A stretch of DNA of 64,000 nucleotides, taken from Thiohalomonas denitrificans. Its GTDB lineage: Bacteria > Pseudomonadota > Gammaproteobacteria > Thiohalomonadales > Thiohalomonadaceae. Within the stretch, counting starts at the first letter, position 1. Every line of letters begins with the position of its first letter. A program made the position numbers and the translations under genes. Shown piece after piece: positions 21,001-29,019 of the stretch. The stretch covers positions 117,118-181,117 of the forward strand of contig NZ_FMWD01000008.1 in NCBI RefSeq assembly GCF_900102855.1, given 5' to 3'. The notes beneath the pieces are model-generated. The model was not told the origin of the DNA, ran no database searches, and saw only the letters and a list, made by a program, of their open reading frames with translations.

Positions 21001-23253
21001 GCCAACCTTCACTATCAGACCCTGAACGCAACCAGCTTCGGTGAGGAGCGCTTGATGCTGGACGGGTTTGTGGCCGAACCGGGGACCATCGCCAGCCGCG
21101 ATGAATTTCGTGGTACCGGTGGTTCGCTCTATTCCCTGCGGCATCGGGATATCCTGACCGGCTCGGAGCGGGTGCGCATCGAGATCCGGGACAAGGATTC
21201 GGGCATCGTTACGGCGGTCAAGAACCTTTCGCCGGGTCTGGATTACGACATCGACTACCTGCAAGGTCGGGTCCTGCTCGCCGAACCTTTGTCGGCGACC
21301 ACCAGTGATGACATGCTCGTCGACAGCGGTACCGGCGGCGGCGATCAGGTCTATCTCGTTGCGCGCTATGAGTACACCCCTGGGTTCGACGAGGTCGATA
21401 CGCTGGTCGCCGGCGGCCGCGCCCACTACTGGTTCAATGACTATGTGAAGCTCGGCGTAACCTCGAATCAGAACGATGAAGATGACGCCGAGAGCAGCCT
21501 CAACGCCCTTGATTTGACCCTGCGAAAGAGCACCGATTCCTGGGTACGCATCGAGGCATCCGAAAGTGAAGGCGGGGATGTAACGACCCTGTTTTCCGGG
21601 GATGGCGGCTTCAACTTCGATTCCATTTCGGAACTGGAGGGGCAGGACCCCAGCGGCGGTGCCTACCGGGTCGATGCCAGTCTCGGACTCAGGGATGTCT
21701 TCGCGGACCTCGAAGGCAAGTTGACGCTTCACCGGCAGAGCCTCGAAGCGGGTTATGCTTCCCCCGGACTCACCGCGGCGACCGATACCGATCAGTATGG
21801 CGGCTCGCTGGAGATGCCGGTCACCGAGCGGGTAGGCGTCAGGGCCAAGGCCGACAAGAAGTCGAAACAGCTCGGCCTGGAGACCAGTGCCGTAGAAGTC
21901 GACGTCGACTATCTCCTGAACGACCACTGGACTCTGAGCGGTGGCATCCGGCACGACAAGAGAACCGACCGCTCCCCGGTCGTGCCGCTCACCCAGGAAC
22001 AGGGTGAGCGTGCCGATGCCGTGGTTCAGGCCGACTACGATTCCAGGGAAAAGTGGAATGCCTACGGCTTCGTCCAGGACACCGTGAACACCACCGGCAA
22101 CCGGGACGAGAATGGTCGCGTGGGGACCGGCGGCGCCTATCGTGTCAGTGACCGCATCCGCGTCCGCGGCGAAGTCTCGGGGGGCGACCTGGGCGCGGCC
22201 GGCAAGCTCGGCACGGACTACCTCTATACCGACCGGACCAACCTCTATCTCACCTATGCGCTCGAAAACGAGCGTACGGACAACGGCGTGCGGGCCAGGC
22301 GGGGTAACCTGACCTCCGGCTTCAAGACACGCTACTCGGACAGTGCCAGCCTCTATGCCGAGGAGAGCTACTCCCATGGTGACGTCCCGACCGGGCTCAT
22401 GCACTCGACCGGCGTCGATCTCGCCCCGAATGACCGCTGGAATTTCGGCGCCAACCTCGACATCGGCACCCTGAAAGATCCCGAGACCAGCGCCGAAACC
22501 CGCAGAGAGGCCATCGGGGTTCGCGTGGGCTATGGCTTCGACCGGTTCACGGTGGCTAGCGCCCTGGAATACCGGGTGGATGAGACGGAGAACCCCGATA
22601 CCGATTTTGATAAACGGACGACCTGGCTGACCAAGAACAGCCTGAAGTACCAGACTACCCCGGACTGGCGCTTCATCGGGAAACTCAACCACTCGGAAAG
22701 CGAAAGCTCCCTGGGCGAGTTCTACGACGGTAACTACACCGAAGCCGTGCTCGGCTACGCGTACCGCCCGGTAAACCATGACCGGATGAATGCGCTGTTC
22801 AAATACACCTACTTCTACAACCTGCCGAGTACCGACCAGGTGTCGCTTGAGAGTACGGCCTCAGACTATGTCCAGAAGAGTCATATCGTGTCGGGCGATC
22901 TGCTGTACGACATCACCAGGCACTGGAGCCTTGGCGGCAAGTACGCCTATCGTCTGGGGCAGATTAGCCAGGAAAGGGAAAGCCCGGAGTTCTTCGACAG
23001 TAATGCCCATCTTTACGTCCTGCGTGCCGACTGGCATTTCGTTCGCAAGTGGGATGCACTGATGGAGTGGCGAGTCCTCGACCTGCCGGAGGCACAGGAC
23101 CGGCGCGACGGTGCCCTGGTAGCCGTCTACCGGCATGTCGGGGATCACGTCAAACTCGGTGTTGGCTATAACTTCACCGACTTCTCGGATGACCTGACCG
23201 ATCTCGACTACGACTCCCAGGGCGCCTTTCTCAATATTATCGGCAAGTTCTGA
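18031..23253 (+). CDS. Outer-membrane protein: three OmpA-like domains plus large beta-barrel
   Basis: 1740 residues. An extended 45-residue basic N-region precedes a signal core (AAVLCICLLAAAA, cleavage near residue 65). Three OmpA-like modules follow, about residues 136-251, 297-411 and 446-563; each has the FxGxTDN-type core (FVGHSDN, FIGYTDN, FIGYTNN) and the first two end in NRRVEVE. Residues 600-860 form Ig-like beta domains. From about 870 to the end there are alternating amphipathic strands rich in Tyr, Trp and Gly, finishing in Phe (IIGKF), the signal recognised by the BAM machinery. OmpA-like domains normally hold peptidoglycan; here they precede the barrel. The order with the giant DUF11 gene and the ExbBD/TonB-like set suggests an outer-membrane anchor or exit channel for the giant protein. 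Confidence 0.85.
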   Translation: MKLGHRQTERDQYYRIRNTRSGRGAGHCGRTIPVVAPFWSRIGHGATRAAVLCICLLAAAAPARGDTTADTPVQDAGRVESGVVGEATERHLSTDEVFRPWIQDPDQYAQEQGDKIEVRKVLDKEAETRKLQGVIPPIRFASGEADIPDSYIDLVRKTLAEMKHRINVRLHFVGHSDNVPLRGALQQQYGDNLGLSRERAGTTAEYFQRALDLPAESISYEGLGETRPVASNDTAEGRAQNRRVEVEVWYDEVSEKLVEKEVVVSDEIKRVKMCRVETVCKLSYKEGNAKRTRIKNLLPPLRYDEDASAIPARYLQQIREALQNLRGKQNVLVKFIGYTDNIPLTGRPARIYGNHGGLSKARARRVALAVQDALGLPTSAVDSDGKGAALPVASNETPRGRALNRRVEVEFWHDDPLAELPDEPQLCPEAAAAETVTRVYDPPTGAIKPIYFENGRPQVPTGYIARLGRVLDEVRDKTNPRLRFIGYTNNERLDRRTAMVYGDDVGLSAARATKLMERAKEQLELEDAGAESEGRGYVQSEDVVNSGFVEAELARVEVQVVYDELASMDDADLMEIQRLTREVTPKNPFALNLMRITVDGKPVSDPNKSIPDVQRCTDVALDQADIQFKFDNLDLKPRLNITAWPSAVRYKNLGDTEFPENRVRFRRYSNYPDFIARSEVRIFDAEDSTRAEPIAVVPVSEEGFAEWHASFDRIEATGRELKYLLRVYDEEGHFDETESQALWIIDELQEELEGRDADRELLVGYGENRLGQQNIPLQGGAIKVLGTGIPEGHSVWLAGRPLPVSEDGEFVAEEILPSGMHTVEVAILDQAGNGELFLRDLELRKSDWFYVGIADLTIAADDTNGPAELVTGDETHYDNDVSVDGRLAFYTKGKFGDGWRLTASADTREGPVEDLFSNFMDKSPDALFRRIDPDYYYPTFGDDSTVEEDAPTSGKLYARLARNQNYGLWGNFKIGYLGNSLAHVDRSLYGANLHYQTLNATSFGEERLMLDGFVAEPGTIASRDEFRGTGGSLYSLRHRDILTGSERVRIEIRDKDSGIVTAVKNLSPGLDYDIDYLQGRVLLAEPLSATTSDDMLVDSGTGGGDQVYLVARYEYTPGFDEVDTLVAGGRAHYWFNDYVKLGVTSNQNDEDDAESSLNALDLTLRKSTDSWVRIEASESEGGDVTTLFSGDGGFNFDSISELEGQDPSGGAYRVDASLGLRDVFADLEGKLTLHRQSLEAGYASPGLTAATDTDQYGGSLEMPVTERVGVRAKADKKSKQLGLETSAVEVDVDYLLNDHWTLSGGIRHDKRTDRSPVVPLTQEQGERADAVVQADYDSREKWNAYGFVQDTVNTTGNRDENGRVGTGGAYRVSDRIRVRGEVSGGDLGAAGKLGTDYLYTDRTNLYLTYALENERTDNGVRARRGNLTSGFKTRYSDSASLYAEESYSHGDVPTGLMHSTGVDLAPNDRWNFGANLDIGTLKDPETSAETRREAIGVRVGYGFDRFTVASALEYRVDETENPDTDFDKRTTWLTKNSLKYQTTPDWRFIGKLNHSESESSLGEFYDGNYTEAVLGYAYRPVNHDRMNALFKYTYFYNLPSTDQVSLESTASDYVQKSHIVSGDLLYDITRHWSLGGKYAYRLGQISQERESPEFFDSNAHLYVLRADWHFVRKWDALMEWRVLDLPEAQDRRDGALVAVYRHVGDHVKLGVGYNFTDFSDDLTDLDYDSQGAFLNIIGKF

Positions 23254-23431
23254 TTCGACGGCGGCCACCCGCTATCCCGACGGCGTCGTCACGCCTTCGG
23301 GGAGCCACCCTCCCTCCCGGTGCCAAAAGGGTTAAAATCGGGATACGCGGACATTTTCTTGCAGAATGTCCGGATCGATGTGAAAAACCCGGGTGAGGGA
23401 GAGACTCTCAGAACCGGGGGAGGGTGGCTCC
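23254..23431. other. Gap with short palindrome
   Basis: 178 bases between the barrel gene and the next membrane protein. An inverted repeat CGGACATT-(9)-AATGTCCG lies at 23348-23372 (8-base arms), a candidate operator or weak hairpin about 60 bases ahead of the next start. No clear terminator for the barrel gene is visible. Confidence 0.4.
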
Positions 23432-24538
23432 TTGGCGAAACTTTATATCGCGCTTGGCGCAGCAGTGGTAGCCTCGCTGTTCCTGAGCATGGCCTGGAAG
23501 CCGTTGCCTTTCGAGGAGCGGCTTATCGCCATCCAGATGCAGGAGGCGCCCCCGGAACTGGCCCGGTTGGTGGCGGATGAGCCGATCGAGGTTCAGGCGC
23601 TGTTGCTGGATTATGCGAGTGATGAAATCCTGAAGCTGAAGGCCCAATCGGCACTGCTTCGATATCCCGAATTGGTGAGAAGAGTTCTACCGATCTACGG
23701 TTCCGACCAGGATTTCCAGGGCATTCTCCGCGAGCATGGTGAGAGCGTTTTCCTGCCGATCGCCTATTTTCTGGCGAATGAAGTCTCTTCGGTTGCCGTA
23801 ATGCACTACACGGCCCAAAAATTCCAATCCCTCCGACAGGCCACCGGAAGCAACTCCACCACCTCCCGGGACAACGCCGAACAGCCGGGTACACTGACAC
23901 CCGAGCTACGCGGCCGCTACGCGGTGCGCTTCATTGAAAATGAAGGTCACGGCTTTCTCGGCCAGTTCGTGCTGGACAGCAGCGGAAATCCCCGGTGGCT
24001 TCAGAGTGAACGGCTGCTGGAAGGCGCCGGCTCCTTCTTCGTAGGCGGCATCGGCAGCCTCGAGCGAAAGGCAAAAACCGATCAGGCGATCAACATCGCG
24101 GATGCCGGCTGGGCCGGGGTCGATGTCCTGTTGATGGCCAGTGCCGTCAAGCTTCTTCGGCTGGGTCGGGTGGGTGCCGTCGCCGGAAAGCCCCTGAGCT
24201 CCTCGACCCGGACCGCAGCGCTGGCGTCGCGCGTAGCCCGGGTGGGACAAGCCGGTGTAGGTTTGGCGAGACACGGCAAATGGCCCGCAATCATCCTGGC
24301 CGGCTACGTCGCGATCCAGCATCCGGGGATCATCAACGATACCTTTGCCAACCTGGCCCGCTTCATCGGCCTCCCCGGCTGGCTCGGCCAGTTTGCAGGG
24401 TGGCTCATCATCCTGTTGCCGGTTTTCTATCTTGGCGCGTGGATCATGCGGTGGATGGTCGCCCCCACAATCAAACTGCTCCGCGCCACCCTGGCGACCC
24501 TGTCCAGATTTGAACCCGCAAAGGGACGTAACGCGTAG
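23432..24538 (+). CDS. Membrane protein of unknown function
   Basis: About 368 residues. TTG 23432 is preferred because a strong GGGGGAGGG ribosome site lies at 23417-23425; an upstream GTG at 23393 would add 13 residues. The protein has an N-terminal signal or anchor helix (KLYIALGAAVVASLFLSMAW), a soluble helical part of about 200 residues, and at least two C-terminal membrane helices (WLGQFAGWLIILLPVFYLGAWIM). I do not recognise a family. Its stop codon lies inside a dispersed palindromic element (24534-24610), so the last residues may have been set by that insertion. Confidence 0.7.
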   Translation: MAKLYIALGAAVVASLFLSMAWKPLPFEERLIAIQMQEAPPELARLVADEPIEVQALLLDYASDEILKLKAQSALLRYPELVRRVLPIYGSDQDFQGILREHGESVFLPIAYFLANEVSSVAVMHYTAQKFQSLRQATGSNSTTSRDNAEQPGTLTPELRGRYAVRFIENEGHGFLGQFVLDSSGNPRWLQSERLLEGAGSFFVGGIGSLERKAKTDQAINIADAGWAGVDVLLMASAVKLLRLGRVGAVAGKPLSSSTRTAALASRVARVGQAGVGLARHGKWPAIILAGYVAIQHPGIINDTFANLARFIGLPGWLGQFAGWLIILLPVFYLGAWIMRWMVAPTIKLLRATLATLSRFEPAKGRNA

Positions 24539-24610
24539 GGTGGATAAGCGAAGCGCATCCACCAAACGACCGGGAAGAGTGCGGATGCGCTGCCGCCTAT
24601 TCGCCCTACG
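24534..24610. repeat. Dispersed palindromic element (GTGGATAAG type)
   Basis: Imperfect 77-base inverted repeat with outer ends CGTAGGG and CCCTACG; the arms carry GGTGGATAAGCGAAGCGCATCC and its degenerate complement. This resembles a widespread gammaproteobacterial intergenic palindrome. It contains the stop codon of the upstream membrane protein gene and could act as a bidirectional terminator hairpin. Confidence 0.6.
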
Positions 24611-24716
24611 GTGTACTGGTGCCCCGATGTCCAACAGGGACAGGAGTAATTTCGTGATGGAGAATGCCCGGTTCGGGAGGACTTAGCGGAGAAAAAGCGA
24701 ACCGAAATCAGGAAGA

Positions 24717-24793
<77 letters not shown>

Positions 24794-25557
24794 TTACGAG
24801 CCGCTAAGGATACATGGACGCGGCATTGACGTCCAACCCCGCAACGGCTTCAGCTTGGCGCTGGTGCGCTGATCTCGGCCACGCTTGATGAACTTGCCCT
24901 CGCTGTCATTACGAGGAGCCCCAGCGACGACGTAATCTCTCCTCCCAACGCCGAGATTGCCACGTCGCTCGGGGCTCGGCTGTCTACTCCCAACCCCGGG
25001 ATTGTTACGTCGCTTGGCGCTCCTCTTGCTGATGAACTTGCCCTCCCTGCTGTCATTACGAGGAGCCCGAGCGACGAAGTAATCTCCTGCTCCCAGAACC
25101 GCTAGATTGCCCGCGTCGCTTAGGCTCGGCTTCGGCATCCTCGAGAATAGGCTCCAGACATTCTCTACTACCGCCATCCATGGCGGCATGCGTCGCTCTA
25201 CCGCCTACACCCATGTAGGCGTCCTCGCAATGACGGCCAAATGTTCGTCACTCAAGCTGCGGAGCGGCGGGTAGTGCTCTGGCCAAATCGACGATTCACC
25301 CCTTGGACTTCGAACCACGGGGTACACGGGGAGTAAATAACTCGAGAAACTTGTGTTACCCCGTGTACCCCGTGGTTACAGTTCTTCATTGATCCGGGCC
25401 GCGGAGTGGCAGGCAGGGCTTGCAAGTGAAAAACAGAGCTTGGTAGCCATCCGTCTTTGGTATCCTTTCGGCTGCTCGGGCCTGCGCTTTCCGAGGCTCG
25501 GCCAGACATGCCATGGCATGGTCGGACGCCGCCAAAAAAATCCCAAACGGTAACTCA
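24794..25557. repeat. Repeat-rich gap: degenerate CATTACGAGGAG elements and a perfect palindrome
   Basis: 764 bases without a gene. Between about 24900 and 25240 there are several decayed copies of a dispersed element with core CATTACGAGGAGCCC-AGCGACGA-GTAATCTC and partly inverted partners (GATTGCCACGTCGCTCGGGG, CTCGCAATGACGG). At 25313-25377 a separate element has a perfect 19-base inverted repeat (AACCACGGGGTACACGGGG and its complement at 25359-25377) around a 27-base loop. Both look like non-autonomous palindromic repeats. I see no promoter or coding signal in the first 600 bases. Confidence 0.65.
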
Positions 25558-26445
25558 ATGCATCCTGTACTGCCCGTCTTCGTTCTCATCAGTAGTGCCA
25601 TCCTTTGGGGAGTGACCTGGTGGCCACTGCAGTATTTTCACACCAATGGTGTTGCCGGAATTCCGCTCATCCTGGTGGGTTACGGCGTGGTGGGGCTCGT
25701 ACTGCTGCCGTGGCTGATTCGCGAGCGCAGGGCGTGGCGGGGCGAGAGCCGTTTTTTGTGGATCATGCTCCTGCTGGGCGGCTGGGCCAACCTGTCGTTC
25801 GCCTCGGCCATGATTTATGGCGAGGTGGTGCGGGCGATGATGCTGTTCTATCTGGCGCCGGTCTGGGGCGTGTTGGGTGGGTGGCTGTTTCTCGGGGAGA
25901 CAATCGACCGCGCCCGCTGGTTCGGTGTGGGGCTCGCGCTGCTTGGCGCGTTTCTGGTGCTGGGGGGGCCGGTGGTCTTCGAGACCGCCCCCTCCTGGCT
26001 TGATCTGCTGGCGATCAGTTCCGGCCTGGCCTTCGCCCTCAACAATGTTACCTGCCGCGGGGCCGCTCACGTGCCGCTGATGAGCAAGACCGCCGCCATG
26101 TTCATTGGCTGCGGGTTGATGGCAATCGTCGCCCTGCCCCTGGTTTCCGCCGGATTGCCGGAGGTGCCCGGTACCACCTGGTTCTGGCTGGTGATGTTTG
26201 GCCTGGTCTGGTTGCTGATAGCTACCCTCGGAACGCTGTGGGCAGTGACGCATATGGAGGCGGGCCGCGCGTCGGTGCTGCTGATTACCGAATTGCTGGC
26301 CGCGGTGATCTCCGCTGTGGTGATTGGCGGTGAAACACTGAGCGCTGGCGAACTCGCGGGTGGGGCACTGATTTTGGCGGCGACGCTAATCGAGGCGAGG
26401 CGCGGACCGGACGAACCGGTGGTGGATGTTCCGGCGGCTTACTGA
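25558..26445 (+). CDS. EamA/DMT-family transporter
   Basis: About 295 residues from ATG 25558; an in-frame upstream start at 25513 would add 15 polar residues and is less likely. The protein has ten predicted membrane helices in two similar five-helix halves, as in drug/metabolite transporters, with small-residue helices such as LLALLGAFLVLGGPVV-like and ILGW-type segments. The second half carries the typical ASVLLITELLAAVISAVVIG stretch. These inner-membrane carriers export or import small metabolites; the substrate cannot be told from sequence. The gene stands alone. Confidence 0.88.
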   Translation: MHPVLPVFVLISSAILWGVTWWPLQYFHTNGVAGIPLILVGYGVVGLVLLPWLIRERRAWRGESRFLWIMLLLGGWANLSFASAMIYGEVVRAMMLFYLAPVWGVLGGWLFLGETIDRARWFGVGLALLGAFLVLGGPVVFETAPSWLDLLAISSGLAFALNNVTCRGAAHVPLMSKTAAMFIGCGLMAIVALPLVSAGLPEVPGTTWFWLVMFGLVWLLIATLGTLWAVTHMEAGRASVLLITELLAAVISAVVIGGETLSAGELAGGALILAATLIEARRGPDEPVVDVPAAY

Positions 26446-26624
26446 CACGCGCGCCTCGGGAATCCTGCACCCGTAACTATCAAGGACTTACATAAAGTAT
26501 GCGGTTGCCCTGGAACCATCGCCCGATTGGGGGTGACAATGTCCGCCTTGATATGGATCATCCAATTGATTGGTCAGGCAGATTACTCTTGGCCTCTCGG
26601 CGCGCCCTTACGAATTGAGACCCA

Positions 26625-27122
26625 ATGAACTCGAGAAAACCACCACTGGCCGGCAAGTTGGTCTTCTTGTTAAGCCTGTTGTCCCTGCTTGTTGCCTGCT
26701 CCGGCGACCCGGGGACGGGGCCGGTGGATGTGGAATTCAATAGCGACAGCGATACCTGTGAACGCTGTCGCATGGTCATGAGTGACCCTCACTATTCGGC
26801 GCAGATCCGGGGCGGCCCCGAAGGGGGGGAAAGCCGCGTCTATCGATTCGATGACATCGGTTGCGCGGTGATCTGGCTGGACGAGCAGCCGTGGCGGGAT
26901 AATCCCGCCGTGGAGATTTGGGTCAACGACCATCGTGACGGGGAGTGGATCAATGCCCGTGAAGCCTGGTACGTGGAGGGCAACAAAACGCCCATGGCCT
27001 ACGGACTCGGGGCCCGTGACGATCCGGCGGAGGGTGCGCTCACCTTCGAGCAAGCCAGAGAACGGATCTATGAAATGGAGCGGCGCTTCAATACCCACAG
27101 CGGGCATCAGCAAGGCTTCTAA
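26625..27122 (+). CDS. NosL-like copper-binding lipoprotein
   Basis: 165 residues. A lipoprotein signal peptide ends in a lipobox (LLVAC, Cys near residue 25). The mature N-terminus carries CERCRMVMSD, the Cys-x-x-Cys-x-Met site of NosL proteins, followed by the NosL-type beta domain (YRFDDIGCAVIWL, WVNDHRDGEWINAREAWYV). NosL delivers copper to nitrous oxide reductase, but no nos gene lies within this window, so it may serve another copper enzyme, for example an oxidase. The next gene, 122 bases on, encodes a c-type cytochrome. Confidence 0.82.
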   Translation: MNSRKPPLAGKLVFLLSLLSLLVACSGDPGTGPVDVEFNSDSDTCERCRMVMSDPHYSAQIRGGPEGGESRVYRFDDIGCAVIWLDEQPWRDNPAVEIWVNDHRDGEWINAREAWYVEGNKTPMAYGLGARDDPAEGALTFEQARERIYEMERRFNTHSGHQQGF

Positions 27123-27244
27123 GGGCAGGTCCTTTCACGATATACTCGCCTACTGGTTTTTGAAGTTAGCCTCTGGCTTTTTCGGGGTACGCCCATGAGG
27201 CGCGTCCCTGTACTACTACAGCATCTCGGAAGAGGGGATTTGCA

Positions 27245-27784
27245 GTGAACCGGACAAACACCCATCTCGGTTTCAGCATCATGATTTTGGTAGTGGTCGG
27301 TGTCCTGGTGCTTTTGATCGCCAGAGGCATGGGCCCGGTGCTCAATCCGCAAAATGCGGACATGAGTGAAGAGGCCATCGCCGAGCGTATCGAGCCGGTA
27401 GCGAAGCTGAATACCGGCGAACCGATCCAGCCGGAGGCTCCGGAAGGGGCTGAAGCTCCAGAAGTGGCAGAAGCACCGGAAGCGGCGGTGGCCTCGGCAG
27501 AGGTAGCGGACGAAGCCGGCGCTGATGAGGGACGTAGCGGTGAGGATGTATACAACAGCGCCTGTATCGCCTGCCACGCAGCGGGCGTAGCCGGCGCACC
27601 GAAGATAGGTGACCCGGCTGCTTGGGGACCCCGCATAGAGAAGGGCATGGATATGCTGGTTCAGAATGCCATCAATGGCTTCAACGGCGAAACGGGCGTC
27701 ATGCCGCCGCGGGGCACCTGCGGTAACTGTTCGGACGCAGAGCTGGAGAAGGCCGTGGAATACATGGTCTCCGAGTCCCAGTAA
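27245..27784 (+). CDS. Membrane-anchored c5-type cytochrome
   Basis: 179 residues from GTG 27245, with gaagaggggatt ahead of it. An N-terminal membrane helix (FSIMILVVVGVLVLLIARGM) is followed by a flexible Ala/Glu/Pro-rich linker and one heme domain. The heme site is CIACH (about residue 108), the likely distal ligand is the Met in GVMPPRG, and the CGNC pair matches the disulfide of cytochrome c5. It should carry electrons at the periplasmic face of the inner membrane. A clear terminator follows at 27805. The NosL-like gene upstream suggests a shared role in copper or heme respiratory chemistry. Confidence 0.9.
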   Translation: MNRTNTHLGFSIMILVVVGVLVLLIARGMGPVLNPQNADMSEEAIAERIEPVAKLNTGEPIQPEAPEGAEAPEVAEAPEAAVASAEVADEAGADEGRSGEDVYNSACIACHAAGVAGAPKIGDPAAWGPRIEKGMDMLVQNAINGFNGETGVMPPRGTCGNCSDAELEKAVEYMVSESQ

Positions 27785-27804
27785 AAGCCGGTTGACAGTG
27801 CTTG

Positions 27805-27838
27805 AAAAAAGGGGCGTCCTCCGGGACGTCCTTTTTTT
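27805..27838 (+). terminator. Rho-independent terminator after cytochrome gene
   Basis: Hairpin with arms GGGGCGTCC (27811-27819) and GGACGTCC (27824-27831) around loop TCCG, flanked by A6 on the left and T7 on the right; it can work in both directions. Confidence 0.9.
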
Positions 27839-27845
27839 GTAAATT

Positions 27846-27981
27846 GTAACTGCTCGCCCGGTTGATCATGCGCGGCATAGGAGATTCGTCATCCCCGCGC
27901 AGGCGGGGATCCATTTTTGAGCCATGCCGCTGCTCTCTGGATTCCCGCCTACGCGGGAATGACGGGGGAGTGAGCAGTTAC
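27846..27981. repeat. Nested palindromic repeat (REP pair inside a 10-bp inverted repeat)
   Basis: Outer arms GTAACTGCTC (27846-27855) and GAGCAGTTAC (27972-27981) are perfect complements. Inside lie two inverted copies of a GTCATTCCCGCG-type repeat: CGTCATCCCCGCGCAGGCGG... at 27887-27912 and GGATTCCCGCCTACGCGGGA... at 27939-27964. Single copies of the same family occur at 50335-50360, 50390-50415 and 59835-59860. The layout is that of a small non-autonomous mobile palindrome. Confidence 0.75.
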
Positions 27982-28066
27982 CGTAAATCGCCAAATTCGC
28001 AGTGCCTCCCGGTTGGTTGACTACTCTTTTCCGTAGAAACCCTTATCAGGCGAGTAGGAGATTGCC

Positions 28067-28891
28067 ATGCCTCGTCATGCTATCCACCACGTCTCGCCGG
28101 TCTCCATGCCATCCATAAACCCCATCGACTTCGGGGCACCGCTGCGTTGGCTGAGTGCCGGCTGGGATGATTTGAAACAACATCCTGCTGCAAGTATCGG
28201 GTACGGCCTAGTGGTTATTGCGCTCTATGCCCTGATTGTCGCTTTTGCACTCAGCACCACCTGGTACCACGTGGGCCTGCAATTGACGGCGGGCTTTACC
28301 CTGCTGGCGCCGGTGTTTGCGGTCGGCTTCTACCGCATGAGCCAGCGAATGGAGGAGGGCAGTCCCACCGGTCTTGCCGATGCCTTCAAGGCCTGGAATG
28401 CGAACCCTCGCGGGATTCTGGGTATGGGCGTGATTTTGCTGCTGGTCCTTCTCTCCTGGTTCATGGTCGGTATGTGGACCACGGCCTTTCTGCTGGAGGG
28501 TAAAGCGGAATTGGTATTGAGGTTCGGGGGGGGCGGCTTAGGTGACTACATCACGGCCCTTCCGGCGCCGCTCATCATTGCCTTTTTCCTGACGGGACTG
28601 GTGGCCGGGCTCGTCGCCTTCTTCTTTTCGGCTGTTTCGATCCCGTTCCTGATGGAAGAGCCCGACCTGGATTTCATTTCGGCGCTGGTGACGAGCTGGA
28701 ACGCAGTGATTCGCAATACCGGTCCGATGCTCTGGTGGGCGCTGCTGATTGGTGTGATCTTCGCGGGCGGTCTGCTGCTCGGCTACATCGGCCTGGCCAT
28801 CGCACTGCCCTGGCTGGGGCACTCCACCTGGCACGCCTATAGGGAAGTGGTCAATCGGGAGGTGTCGGAATCGGAAGTTCATGAGGCGTGA
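28067..28891 (+). CDS. DUF2189 integral membrane protein
   Basis: 274 residues. After a polar N-terminus comes the family's opening (APLRWLSAGWDDLKQHPAASIGYGL), then six predicted membrane helices, a LLAPVFAVGFYRMSQRME-type loop and the PFLMEEPDLDF motif between helices four and five. Members are inner-membrane proteins of unknown function. The start is the first ATG of the frame, preceded by taggagattgcc. It is transcribed toward rep, which is convergent. Confidence 0.85.
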   Translation: MPRHAIHHVSPVSMPSINPIDFGAPLRWLSAGWDDLKQHPAASIGYGLVVIALYALIVAFALSTTWYHVGLQLTAGFTLLAPVFAVGFYRMSQRMEEGSPTGLADAFKAWNANPRGILGMGVILLLVLLSWFMVGMWTTAFLLEGKAELVLRFGGGGLGDYITALPAPLIIAFFLTGLVAGLVAFFFSAVSIPFLMEEPDLDFISALVTSWNAVIRNTGPMLWWALLIGVIFAGGLLLGYIGLAIALPWLGHSTWHAYREVVNREVSESEVHEA

Positions 28892-28928
28892 CACCGCTGT
28901 CCGGGAATAGCAATGGGCTACAAAATGC

Positions 28929-28998
28929 AGGTTGGCGCTGAGGAACGAAGCCCGGCAAAATCAGCGTTGGGGGTCGCTTAACTCACCCCAACCTACCA
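28929..28998. repeat. REP-like palindrome between convergent genes
   Basis: Imperfect inverted repeat with ends GCAGGTTGGCGCTGAGGAACG and CTCACCCCAACCTACC, plus an inner GCGTTGGGGGTCGC. It lies between the convergent DUF2189 and rep genes, where it may serve as a two-way terminator. Confidence 0.45.
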
Positions 28999-29019
28999 AC
29001 GATGTTCTCGGACAGGCTC

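Noticed and set aside
17878..22779. A 1633-codon open frame on the minus strand inside the barrel protein gene
   Set aside because: It mirrors the plus-strand gene. Strong GC bias of the real gene removes stop codons from the opposite frame; its product has no domains, while the plus strand shows clear OmpA and barrel motifs.
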